A stretch of 18,452 bases of DNA. Source: Antrodiella citrinella. Its lineage: Eukaryota > Basidiomycota > Agaricomycetes > Polyporales > Steccherinaceae. Location: the NCBI GenBank assembly GCA_004802725.1, contig SGPM01000444.1, positions 1 to 18,452 of the forward strand, written 5' to 3'. Each line of letters opens with the position of its first letter. Within the stretch, counting starts at the first letter, position 1. Below the pieces are notes generated by a model. That model did no database searches, was not told the DNA's origin, and worked only from the letters and a program-made list of their open reading frames with translations. A program made the position numbers and the translations under genes. Shown one piece after another: positions 9,364 to 18,008 of this stretch.

Positions 9364-10044
9364 TGTAGTCCAATAAATGACATTCAACCTCCAAGAATCA
9401 ACTCGTATACGATGACCACCACGTTGAACACTATCAAAGGTACTATGAATGCAAGTCAGTCATGTGTTTGGAACCTACAGGTCAACCCCTTAGACGTACT
9501 TCGCATGAGAGTCCGCACAGCACTAATGAGGTTTATCAAACGGCCTTTCACTCCTACTTCCTGCTGTGCGCTGTTCTGGTCATATGGCTGCGCGTATTGG
9601 TTGAAGCTGACACCGGGTTGTACAGGTGCAGACGACCAGCCAACTGATACAATGAACGAAAGTCAGAAAGCACTACGATGCAGAAAACATGAAGGAACAC
9701 GTACTTCTAGCGAGGAACCTCTCCTCGCTTAGGACTGCAGTCGCATTAATGAGAAGGAGGGATATATAAAGGATTGAGCCTAGGGTCAGCATGTGGATGC
9801 GAACCCGCTATGAAGCTGAGGGTGTAATGACCGTCCTTGGGATAGATACCAGAAGAGCTGGAGCGGTCGGTGCGGTGGTCGTGGTCGTGGTCGTTTGAAG
9901 TCAAGTTCAAGTTGAGTGCAGGTGCCACGCGATCCAGCGCGTCTGCGTCTGAATCGTGTCGAGCGCCCGTACAGCTTTCTCCGAGTCCTTGCTCACAACT
10001 TGTCTGTTAGTATCTAAACGTGATCACTGTCGAGGCAAGGCAAC
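9364..10044. other. Spacer between GILT-like gene and uL22m, with an unexplained minus-strand coding-like stretch
   Basis: The left half shows nothing recognisable. On the minus strand, 10000-9746 contains two overlapping frames that look coding. One runs to a TAA at 9746 and ends with SGIYPKDGHYTLSFIAG and LNPLYIPPSH. The other reads KDSEKAVRALDTIQTQTRW over about 9990-9915. A possible intron from 9928 to 9859 (gtggca...ctccag) would join them. No ATG is available before the divergent uL22m gene begins, so this is either a decayed gene end or chance. A GTGGTC triplet-like run is seen near 9880. Confidence 0.3.
9709..9729. repeat. Perfect inverted repeat (8-bp stem, 5-nt loop)
   Basis: AGCGAGGA at 9709-9716 is followed after ACCTC by its exact reverse complement TCCTCGCT at 9722-9729. 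It lies between the end of the GILT-like gene and the coding-like minus-strand stretch ending at 9746. It could form a hairpin in RNA from either strand. Confidence 0.6.
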
Positions 10045-11003
10045 ATGCAAGCTGTCGGCAGTACACTTAGAAGAGGTATGTGGACCGCTCTACGAGCACT
10101 TTGCAAATACTCATGCAAGGCCAGGTCTCGTGCCTTCACGGACGTTGCGAGCTCCGTCAACGTCTGCCGCACTTACTGGGAATGCTACGAGACAGTGCGT
10201 AGTATAACTCTCTTGCTTGTCCTTTGCTCACAGTGTATACTTGTAGTGCGTCTATGAAGAGCCCCTTGAAGTGGCTGCGAGAGTCGCTGGCCCCAACGGT
10301 GCGAAAGGACTCCGCAGAGGATATTGCAGCTGCACGCAGAGAAGAGGCAGAACACGGACAGTCGAGTGTCTTCGACTCCTTGGTCGCATCTGGCAGTGAA
10401 GAAAATGTTGCGGATGCGGCTCTGACGAAGCCTAAGACCAAATACACCCATGTACGTCGCTGCCACATTCTCTGTCAACAACATAGCTCACGTGCTATTG
10501 CTAGCATAAATACTCCACGGCGAACTTCAAGATCTCTCACAGAAAGCTGAACATGCTGGGTCGTCAAATCTCCGGTCAACCCATCGATATGGCTATAATG
10601 CAAATGAAGTTCAGTGAGAAGCGAGCAAGCAAGCGGATAAAGAGCATGCTGGTGGTTGCTAAGGATCACGCGACTGCGTACAAATCTCTTGATCCTTCCA
10701 AACTCATCGTAGGCAAGTTGACTGCTAGCTTACTGTGTTTGACCCGACTCTGACCGCAGTTTAGGCGAAGCCTGGGTAACGAAGGGCCCAAATACGCAGA
10801 AGCGCATAGAACCGAAGGGTCGCGGCAAATATGGAATTCGTATCCATCCTGACTCCCGTCTGAGTGTGGTCCTGAAGGAGGGGAAGACGATGGTCGAATT
10901 AGCCGACAAGGAGAGGGCGAGGAAGCTGAAGAGGATTATCTCGTCTGGTATCACGCGGGAGGATGTCCCACTAAGAAACCCTGGTCCTGCTTGGGCTTGG
11001 TAG
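10045..11003 (+). CDS. MRPL22: Mitochondrial large-subunit ribosomal protein uL22m
   Basis: Five exons, 10045-10075, 10125-10194, 10247-10451, 10505-10712 and 10765-11003, give 250 residues. The first two exons supply an Arg/Ser/Ala-rich presequence (MQAVGSTLRRGLVPSRTLRA), typical of mitochondrial import. The L22 domain spans roughly residues 104-215: KYSTANFKISHRKLNMLGRQ, then AIMQMKFSEKRASKRI, then GEAWVTKGPNTQKRI and PKGRGKYGIRI. The protein binds 23S-type rRNA and helps line the exit tunnel of the mitoribosome. The last intron (10713-10764) must use a GC donor (TAG|GCAAGT) to keep the frame from LIV into GEAW. The first exon is only 31 nt and was placed by frame and presequence logic, so the N-terminus is less sure than the rest. 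The final stop is TAG at 11001. Confidence 0.9.
10713..10764 (+). other. GC-AG intron in MRPL22
   Basis: This is a 52-nt intron with donor GCAAGT and acceptor TTTAG. A GT is present four bases upstream (gtaggc), but using it with any nearby acceptor breaks the reading frame into the conserved EAWVTKGP segment. GC donors with an otherwise perfect consensus, as here, are spliced by the major spliceosome. Confidence 0.8.
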
Positions 11004-11102
11004 ATCGTTCTATCCTGTATATGTTCATACACTTCATAATGATATCCATATACTGTCGCTTCTCAACTTGACTTGAAGGCTTGCTTGTCTGAGTCGCACT
11101 GA

Positions 11103-11110
11103 TATTTAAA
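11103..11110 (+). promoter_or_regulatory. TATA-like element of OST1
   Basis: TATTTAAA lies 113 nt upstream of the ATG at 11216, in the 212-bp spacer after MRPL22. Confidence 0.35.
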
Positions 11111-11215
11111 TCCACTGTTGTCAGACGCCCATGTGTTTATTTCGGTCACAGACACGTCTACAGCCATCCGGGCGGCTACTTCTAGACATAGTTCTCCTTG
11201 ACACGACCACCGACA

Positions 11216-12968
11216 ATGTTGGGCCCTTGGCGGTCGAGTGTTTCTTTCTTCTTCCTTGCTATTGCGCCGTTTGTCTCGGCTGGTCACTCGTTCGAAAATA
11301 CTGCCATCGTTCGCACAGTCGAGCTTGGGGGCACGGTTGTACATGTCACGACGACATATGCAGTGAAGGCACTGGAGGATGGGTCCAATATCTACACCAT
11401 TGCCTTGGGACAGAAGGAGCACGAAGCTACTAGCGCACTGACAGCTAAAATCAAAGGCCAGATGGCGCCGTTGGAAGTAGAGAAACTAGGGGCTCAAGAC
11501 GGGTAAGTATCCATGACTCTTCTCCGCAGTTTCGTGGAACTGACGTGTCGGGCTCCGCTAGTGACTTCCAATTGTACGACATCAGACTACCAGGCTACTT
11601 GAAAGCTGGTGGAACTACCAATTTGGTCGTGGAAACCGTTCAGACTCATGTCACCTACCCATACCCTGAGGAGGCGTCTCAGAAGGACGGCCAATCTCTG
11701 AAGTATGAGGCCGACCTCCTCGTGTTGAGTCCGTATGACACGGCTGTCCAGAGGACCAAGATTCGGTGTGTTTTGTCCCCTATCGAATTCTGACACATAC
11801 GCTCATTGTTGAGGTAACAACCACAAGATCGCCGTTCCCCCAAATTCATTCCTACACTGAGCCAAACGTAGAGTTCACTGAGGATGCACCTGTCACCAAG
11901 TCTGGCGCCACACTCACGTACGGGCCGTACAAGAACGTCTTCCCCTCGGCAAACAAGCATTTCGTTGCAGAGAAGCAGCAGCGGATATATGTTCACTATT
12001 CTTATGATCACCCTGTACTTGAGATCGTGAAGCTAGAGCGCGCAGCAGAGATCAGCCACTGGGGTGCCAACCTCAACATTCAAGATAACATCCACTTGCG
12101 TAACGCGGGCCCTAGGTAAGTCGCCACCGGACCCCGCGTCTTTCGTCTCTCGTCTCTGATCACCACTCTCGTTATACAGACTCAAAGGGCATTTCTCTCG
12201 CCTCGAACACCAGTCACAAGCCTTTTTCCAGCGTTCAGCGCCACACATGCTGCCTGGGCTCACTTTACATCTGCCCGCAGGCATTCGTGACGTTTATTTC
12301 TATGATCTGATTGGAAATGTCTCTACATCCCAACTCCGTACCGCGCCCTCCGTCCCCAAAGGCTCCCAGAACACTCAGTTCAGCGTTCTGGAACTCAAAC
12401 CACGTTATCCGTTGATGGGCGGCTGGAATTACAGCTTCACTTTGGGATGGGACTCCCCTCTTGCCGACTCCGCTGGATGGGATCAGGATCTCGGAAAGTG
12501 GATCGTGGGCGTGCCGGTAATGACTGTCATTCCCGGCACTGTGATTGACGAAGAGGAGCTGAAGATAATCTTGCCTGAGGGCGCCACGTAAGTTAACGCT
12601 CGTGCATCTCAACCTCAAAACATCGTTAATGTTTTGGTGATGTCGTTAGCGAGGTAGAATTCTTCGCCCCTTTCCCGGCCCTTAATGACGAGCTCTCAAC
12701 TGCCGTCACCTACCTCGACACGACTGGTCGCCCCGCGGTTACGTTACGCTACAAAAACCTGACTGACACGCACGCTGGGATTGTCTACGTAAGTGTTCAA
12801 TACATCTTATCCTACTTCGGTGATACTTGACTTTGGGCGATCTAGGTGGCGTACAAAGTGCCGTTCTCAGCGCATCTCAAGAAACCTCTTGCTGTCGCCA
12901 CAGCGCTAACTGGCTTATTCGTACTTGCGTTCGTCTGGAAACGTGTTGATACTAGAATCCAGAAGTAG
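11216..12968 (+). CDS. OST1: Ribophorin I, oligosaccharyltransferase subunit OST1
   Basis: Six exons, 11216-11502, 11562-11765, 11828-12115, 12180-12587, 12650-12788 and 12846-12968, give 482 residues, the usual length for the family. Introns are 57-64 nt. The start is the ATG before a signal peptide (SSVSFFFLAIAPFVSA). Family segments include IVRTVELGGTVVHVTTTYAV, IYTIALGQKEH, HWGANLNIQDN, AGIRDVYFYDLIGNVSTS and RYPLMGGWNYSF. One transmembrane helix (LAVATALTGLFVLAFVW, about 457-473) sits near the C-terminus, followed by a short basic cytosolic tail. This is the lumenal-domain subunit of the ER oligosaccharyltransferase complex, which transfers the Glc3Man9GlcNAc2 glycan to Asn-X-Ser/Thr of nascent proteins. 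Confidence 0.95.
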
Positions 12969-13140
12969 ACTCCAAAGTCCGCTGTTATCTATACTTGCCT
13001 TCCGTTCTGTTTCCTACTTTCATGAGAACAAAATGGGCGAGCGCAGCGTGCACGATCTGTTCAGCATACAACTACACACATCAAGATACAATCTAAGATT
13101 TACAGATTTATGAGTATTCGAGTCAAGAAAAACGGGTCTG

Positions 13141-13841
13141 CTATTGATCTAGCGACCGTTGGAAACTGTGCAAGGTAAACGGAGAACAGCGTGCCGGAGG
13201 TGGAGTGCTGTGTCGATCATCTTGAGTGACGCGTACCGGAGCATAGTACGAGCAAGACTTACGGTTCAACGTTCAAAAATAAACCCATGAGGCCGTTTGT
13301 GTCTTGACAGGCATAGAAGAGAGGCGTAGAACGGGATCCTTGCTCGTATCTCAGCATGGTGCCCTGCCATCTCCAACTCCCGCCTTTCACTTCCGATCCT
13401 TTGGAGAGTTTGTCACCCACAATAACTTGCAGTGGCATTTTCGAGGTCGCCGTCGAATTGTATACTTTTACAGGATGTATCGCGGTCTCATTGTGGAAAT
13501 GCCAGAGTTGATCATTGCGAATGTAGAACAACGGAGGTGATTTGGCGCGGTAGATCGTCGCGTTCCCGGGAAGACCTGACGGAGAGAACTATTAGCTCAA
13601 TGAAGGTAATAGGGAACGGAAGAGATGGCTCACCACGAGGAGAAAGTATAGCCATATAGTGGCGCGTAGGGCTCTGTGGGTCGATGCCCCCGGTGCCAAC
13701 TGCTTCCAATGTAGTCAGACCGGAAACGAAGTGATTGATGGACCCGAAGGACCCCATTCCGTCATACGTGGGTAACGCCAAAACGACGGTTATGCATGCG
13801 CATACCCACAGAACAGAAATTACTCGCCCGAAGGGCGGCAT
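13141..13841 (-). CDS. Small secreted protein of unknown function
   Basis: Three exons on the minus strand, 13841-13634, 13575-13263 and 13165-13141, give 181 residues. The N-terminus (MPPFGRVISVLWVCACITVV, then LALP) is a clear signal peptide. The mature part is rich in aromatic and beta-type segments: ATIYRAKSPPLFYIRNDQLW, VIVGDKLSKGSEVKGGSWRW and SRSTPLFYACQDTNGLMGLF. Several N-X-S/T sites are present (NATIY, NETAI, NSTAT). The style matches conserved secreted proteins of basidiomycetes with no assigned function. The last exon is uncertain. The frame reads into a TAA overlapping a strong gtaagt donor, so a 97-nt intron to the short final exon is preferred; otherwise the protein ends a few residues after NVEP. 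It converges with OST1, with 172 bp between the stops. Confidence 0.7.
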
Positions 13842-13915
13842 CGTGCGTAGTACAGATGCGAAGTGGTCGGGGGTGGGTTCAGCCTTGTACCGTCCCCTAC
13901 GGCTTGCGTACGCAT

Positions 13916-13921
13916 CTTATA
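13916..13921 (-). promoter_or_regulatory. TATA box of the small secreted protein gene
   Basis: TATAAG on the minus strand lies about 75 nt upstream of the ATG at 13841. Confidence 0.45.
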
Positions 13922-14266
13922 GATACACGTTTCACGTTTCTCTATCCTCGGAAAAACGTGTCCGTGATAAAGTCCGTGTGTAGGGTGTATTGACGACGTC
14001 CTCCACGTATGCCGAACATGATTGAGCTGTGGGGTGATGACATCCGGAGAAAGAGCATTTTAATTGTACAAGTGATAAGCGAACAGAGCTGTTGGAAGTC
14101 ACTTGACCACGACATCATATACATGTTTCACAGCTTCAGCGGACATGATGAGCAGAAGCATTGGGAGTCGTAGTCAAAGAGGCAAAGTACCGAACTTTAG
14201 GATAAATTCGGGAGATGCTTCGGAGAAGGTGGTCACGCCTGCCATCCCAAACAAACACAAATAACA

Positions 14267-14298
14267 CGCTCTTGAGGGCGCGTCGCCGGCGCTCTTGA
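14267..14298. repeat. 9-bp direct repeat CGCTCTTGA flanking a CG-rich core
   Basis: CGCTCTTGA occurs at 14267-14275 and again at 14290-14298, separated by the GC-rich GGGCGCGTCGCCGG. The copies are 23 bp apart start to start, about 120-150 bp upstream of the BRCT gene ATG. A paired regulator site is possible but not shown. Confidence 0.4.
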
Positions 14299-14415
14299 AG
14301 TTAAACCTGCTACTCGAACTACTACCGTCACCTTACTCCGTGGCTGGGCCACACATTGATGTAAATATCTATTCTCATTCTTTCTGAGTCGTTCTGCACG
14401 CATACACCCCGGCCC

Positions 14416-15393
14416 ATGGACAACTTTGTGACGATACACAAATCGTCGTCCAGTGTGCCGACTAGAAAAGCCGACGGAAACTCCCAGAAATCAAGGTCTC
14501 TCCACGCCCCTTATGACCCAAAGAAGAAGGGGATTCGAAAACCGAACAATTGGCGGGACAAACAAATGACCGAAAGGTGAGATGCGTCCTTATGTCTTAA
14601 ATTATTTATTGTCTCAAGCCATCGAACAGATTAGTTGCCCCCCTGCTGAAAGACAACGCGAAGCCTTCTTCCTCAGCCATTACGAAGCATCTTTTAGAAA
14701 CTTTGACCGACGAGTCGAACCCAATCACTCACTCCGATATATACAACCGTACAGGTGAGCACACTCATGATTAATTTGAAGCCTCCGCGTCTGATATCTT
14801 CCTACGTAGACTATGTGACTTCTGCCGCTTCAGGTCACCAGAGGTCGGATGGACGTGTCGATTCAGAGCATCTAAGAGGTCGAGCGGCACAATTGACGGA
14901 GCAATATCAAGGTTCCAAATCAAGTGAAAGGGACCTTGAACTGGCCGTCCTGCGGAACGTCAAAGGTTAGGCCTCTAGTCTAAATATAAATTTATCTATG
15001 GAGCTGATGAACATCGGTTGCAGTGTATATTGATGGTTATCTGGCCAATACCACTGATATTGAGATGAAACGGATTGTCACTCTTGCTGGGGGACAAGTT
15101 CTGTATGTATTTTTGCGTCAGTCCAGATGTGTGACCCAATACTGATATACATTGACAGACAATCGGCATCGGGGGCGACACATATACTCACTTCACAACA
15201 ACTAAGTGGCTCCAAGACGCACAAATTGCTCACAACGAAATCAAAGATCAAGGCGCAAGTCGTGCGGCCTGAGTGGGTCTATGAGTGCATCAAGAACGGG
15301 AAACGCCTACCGGAGAGAAATTACTCGGTTGTCAAGAAGTCTTCTACGATAGATGCCTATCTCTCCGAGTCCAGTGCCAAGAAATCCGTATAG
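14416..15393 (+). CDS. REV1-like BRCT-domain protein (BRCT only)
   Basis: Five exons, 14416-14576, 14630-14754, 14834-14965, 15024-15102 and 15159-15393, give 243 residues. The N-terminal half is basic and polar, with YDPKKKGIRKPNNWRDKQMT. A BRCT domain fills about residues 140-225: VYIDGYLANTTDIEMKRIV, the Gly-Gly turn at 162-163 (AGGQVL), SGATHILTSQQLSGSKTHK, then the conserved Trp205 in VRPEWVYECI. The TTDIEMKR and THILTSQQLSGSKTHK wording is that of the REV1 translesion polymerase BRCT domain. The protein stops soon after (SSTIDAYLSES), with no Y-family polymerase, so it is a BRCT-only protein. BRCT domains bind phosphopeptides or DNA ends, so a DNA-repair role is likely. Intron 3 has an unusual donor (gttagg). 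Confidence 0.85.
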
Positions 15394-15908
15394 CAGCTGT
15401 GACGGATACTTTTCAACATGAAATTTCCAGGTGCCAAATGACGAAGATCATAATCAACACAACATGTATGTAGTATACCCTGTATACCTATCAACACTTC
15501 GACACTTCTCTGTCAATACTGAGTGCTTAGGTTCGCTCAGATGCGGATACTAGTGCTTTTATACTGAGCCTGCCTTATGTCAGTCTTCGATGACCTTGAC
15601 CCGAGCTAGTCATACATACGGAATTCTTGAATTGCGAGGACTCAACGCAGCCACATGAATACACTGATTCCTGTCGAATTTGCTCGATTTCGGTGTCTTT
15701 ATGTTTGATCTTAGGAGCTCGAAATGGTTGTTTGAATCCCTTGCTCGAAGAGTAAGGCTCCCCAGGGGCAAATTTTACATACGAATTTTTGGCAGTAAGA
15801 CGCCCGAACCAAATAAGTACAAACAATCCGTCGTTCCAGTCATTGTCATGATACTGTGTACACTTTTCCGTCAATATTGCCTCTGTTTGCATTCCAGTTC
15901 TACCTACA
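15394..15908. other. Spacer between BRCT gene and helicase relic
   Basis: No recognisable gene is seen. About 80 nt after the BRCT stop, GTATAC-CCT-GTATAC (15473-15487) can form a 6-bp stem and may belong to the 3' end of that gene. A CTAG at 15606-15609 lies next to an AATTC-AA-GAATT inverted repeat (15629-15640), in the place where a Helitron 3' end on the minus strand would be expected. The match is weak. Confidence 0.3.
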
Positions 15909-16832
15909 TTATGTGGCGAGAGCCCGTGCCCGCTCCGTCACCACTGTCTTCCATTTTCTTTCCGTAACCACATCCAGCGCCCTTAACCTGTCCTCTTCTG
16001 CTCGTAGATGCTCATCCAATGGCTCCCGCAAAATCTGGTCGTCGTATTCGCGCAAGATTCGAATGTTGGCCCGGCCACGACTGCGAGACAACGCGACATA
16101 CATGTTGCGGGTGTTTATGTGTCCGGATGGAGGCATAGAGATGTCGACAATCACTGAATCCAAGGTCTGTCCCTGGGAGCGATAATCTGTGAAAGCATAT
16201 GCGGGCGTTATAGGAAATTGACGACGGCGTATTGTTCTTCGGCTAGATTCGTCTTGAACTGTCGTCGGTACTGTCACGGAGAAGGTCTTGTTACTTGGCT
16301 GCAATGACACTTCACCCTCTTCCAACCCATGCAGCGTACCCATCCGCGTTCGATCCAACTTGACCACAATGTATGAAGGTAAATGTTTCAGAGCTACGAC
16401 GGATAGTTGCTGATCAATCTCTTCTTCTTCAGGATCCAGTAGTATCCGCGTAATTACGCCTCGAGCTCCGTTAGCGATGTCCGAGTCAACATCAACATTG
16501 AAAGTCACCATGACCTTCATCCCCACTGCAATGGCTATGTCATCCGGAAGGGTGTCTCTTTCCAGTCGGTTGTTCCTCGACCTCCTGCTTGCAACAGCGA
16601 GACGTTCTCGCATTGTCAACTGCCGACCGTGGATTGTGTCCTCGGCCATGCAGATGAATATCTGTGTGCCCGTCCTTCGACTGTGTGCTGCAGTCGTTCC
16701 AAGGTATCCGAACGCAATGACGTGGGGTAACGAGCTGACACGTTGGACCACGGAGGCCATGNNANGTNAAGTGAAGTTTGTCTGGTCGGAAATGGTGTTA
16801 TGTTCTTCGGAGGATATGTAACAATGTACCAT
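15909..16832 (-). pseudogene. 5'-truncated Pif1-like helicase fragment (Helitron or Pif1-family relic)
   Basis: A 307-residue open frame on the minus strand encodes only the C-terminal helicase half. It contains MAEDTIHGRQLTMRERLA, IAVGMKVMVTFNVD, ANGARGVITRIL, then motif V (AYAFTDYRSQGQTLDSVIVD) and motif VI (RNMYVALSRSRGRANIRIL). These are typical of the Pif1-like helicases that are abundant in mushroom genomes, both as Helitron helicases and as free copies. The Walker A and DEAD-like motifs I-III are missing, and no upstream exon with them lies before the next gene. Ambiguous bases (16762, 16763, 16765, 16768) sit at its 5' edge, after which the frame becomes unrecognisable. It is not expected to be an active helicase. 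No HUH Rep domain is present in the window. Confidence 0.8.
16762..16768. other. Cluster of ambiguous bases
   Basis: Four N characters occur within seven positions, exactly where similarity to Pif1-like helicases ends. This points to unresolved differences between repeat copies or between the two haplotypes of a dikaryon during assembly. Confidence 0.9.
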
Positions 16833-16893
16833 CCCTTAGTGTACAACAGAGCGAATCACTGCGGATAGCTCGAAATTTCGAAGGCCTGAATAT

Positions 16894-16950
16894 GGGCTGA
16901 ATAGGCGCCTTTTCAAAGCAGCGCCCTGAATAACGCGCTTTTCACAGTCC
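16894..16950. repeat. Degenerate ~29-bp tandem duplication upstream of the 17205 gene
   Basis: Two imperfect copies sit side by side, 16894-16922 and 16923-16950. They share CTGAATA, then CGC and CTTTTCA in the same order and spacing. A third partial copy of the same words in swapped order (CTTTTCACGCCTGAATAT) lies at about 17097-17114, and a GCCTGAATAT sits just upstream at 16884-16893. The intervening 16833-17204 has no gene. Confidence 0.5.
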
Positions 16951-17125
16951 TTTTACACCTCTCGATAACCACCTTTTCAATCCGTGTATTTAGCCCTCAA
17001 AAGATGACTTTTTCGTGCACTTTCAGGTCTGGATCCAAGACCTTTTGGTATCCACGATTTGAGAGCCTGAAAACCTGGTAAGTCTGTAATCTGTCACTTT
17101 TCACGCCTGAATATCTCTGTCGCAG

Positions 17126-17131
17126 TATATA
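17126..17131 (+). promoter_or_regulatory. TATA box of the 17205 gene
   Basis: TATATA lies 79 nt upstream of the ATG at 17205, with a CT-rich leader between them. Confidence 0.5.
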
Positions 17132-17204
17132 GATGTGTGGCTCGTGAGCTTGCTGTCGAGCTGTCTCTAAGGCCCTCTCATCCAAACACTCAAGTCCTCG
17201 AAAG

Positions 17205-18006
17205 ATGCCCTTCCCCATCGAAGCGTTCCTCATTTACGACCCGCCCTTCAAGGTGGCACCACATAACAACCTCATCGTTGTCATCGACAAGACCGCACCC
17301 AGCGTGCCGCGTATCCTTCTCGACCAGAGGAAGCTCTGGGGTTCCAACAAAGAGACCAGCGAGCTGGTGAGTTACCCAACCTCGCTATGTGCATATATGC
17401 TACTTACCTCCTGCCCTCAGCGCATCACAGTCTACCTTACCACTCCAGAATTCTTCGAACGGATCAGCACCAAGATGAAGGCGGGTGTGGTGTCTAGCGA
17501 GGAAGGGACCGTACGCCAGGTGATCGACGTAGAGAACCTGACCGAAGAGGAAGAGACGGTACGTTGTATTCCCTTTTGTTTTTTGGTTCGCGAGGCTGAT
17601 CGTTGTCTTACCTAGGAGTTTGTCAATCTCTTCGTCGGCGGCTGCAGTCGACTCAATTTCACTGTCGACCGCGCTGTGACGCGCATCGTTTACATTTTCA
17701 AGCCCACCGATCACTCCTTCGACAAGTACTTGACCCGACCCACAGTATGTACACATTTACTTTCGAGTTGCGCATCACTAACCTCGCATTCTCTCGTGTC
17801 AGATCATCGGATTTGATTTTGCCCCCGCCATGCATCTTGTCCCTGGCAGACTCAACGACACCACTCGCACCGCCGTCACCAATGCGCCCGCTAATGCGGA
17901 TAATTCGGACGGCGAAGTGGGTACTGGACATCTCGATGCGTCCCATCTGTTCGTCGTCGACCCGGCTGGTCTTGCGATCTTGCTCAATGCGCCCGCTGAT
18001 GTTTAG
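17205..18006 (+). CDS. Four-exon protein of unknown function
   Basis: Exons 17205-17366, 17421-17558, 17616-17744 and 17803-18006 give 210 residues. All three introns (54-58 nt) are phase 0 with good GT-AG ends. The frame is supported by the continuous open reading across four joins and by C/G-rich third positions. The N-terminus reads MPFPIEAFLIYDPPFKVAPH; later come RITVYLTTPEFFERISTKMK, an acidic run (NLTEEEETEF) and FVGGCSRLNFTVDRAV. No signal peptide or membrane helix is seen. It looks like a mixed alpha/beta soluble protein, and I do not recognise the family. The last exon overlaps a long antisense reading frame, so the C-terminus after FDFAPAMHLVPGRL is less certain. Confidence 0.65.
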
Positions 18007-18008
18007 AC

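Larger units (their letters stand above)
13842..14415. other. Divergent promoter region
   Basis: 574 bp lie between two divergent genes, the minus-strand secreted protein and the plus-strand BRCT protein. No convincing reading frame is seen. The region contains a TATA box for the left gene and the 9-bp direct repeat listed separately. Confidence 0.5.

Noticed and set aside
10157..10484. Minus-strand frames of about 100 residues opposite MRPL22
   Set aside because: They are antisense to exons 2-3 of MRPL22 and show no family features. They do not supply a start for the 9746-10000 stretch.
11679..12618. Minus-strand frames of 110-117 residues opposite OST1
   Set aside because: They are shadows of strongly supported OST1 exons.
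15600..15645. Helitron 3' terminus (CTAG with a nearby hairpin)
   Set aside because: The inverted repeat is AATTC-AA-GAATT with a two-base loop and is about 20 bp from the CTAG. That is too weak to call an element end without other copies.
16477..16821. 114-residue plus-strand frame across the ambiguous bases
   Set aside because: It is antisense to the helicase fragment and has no recognisable content.
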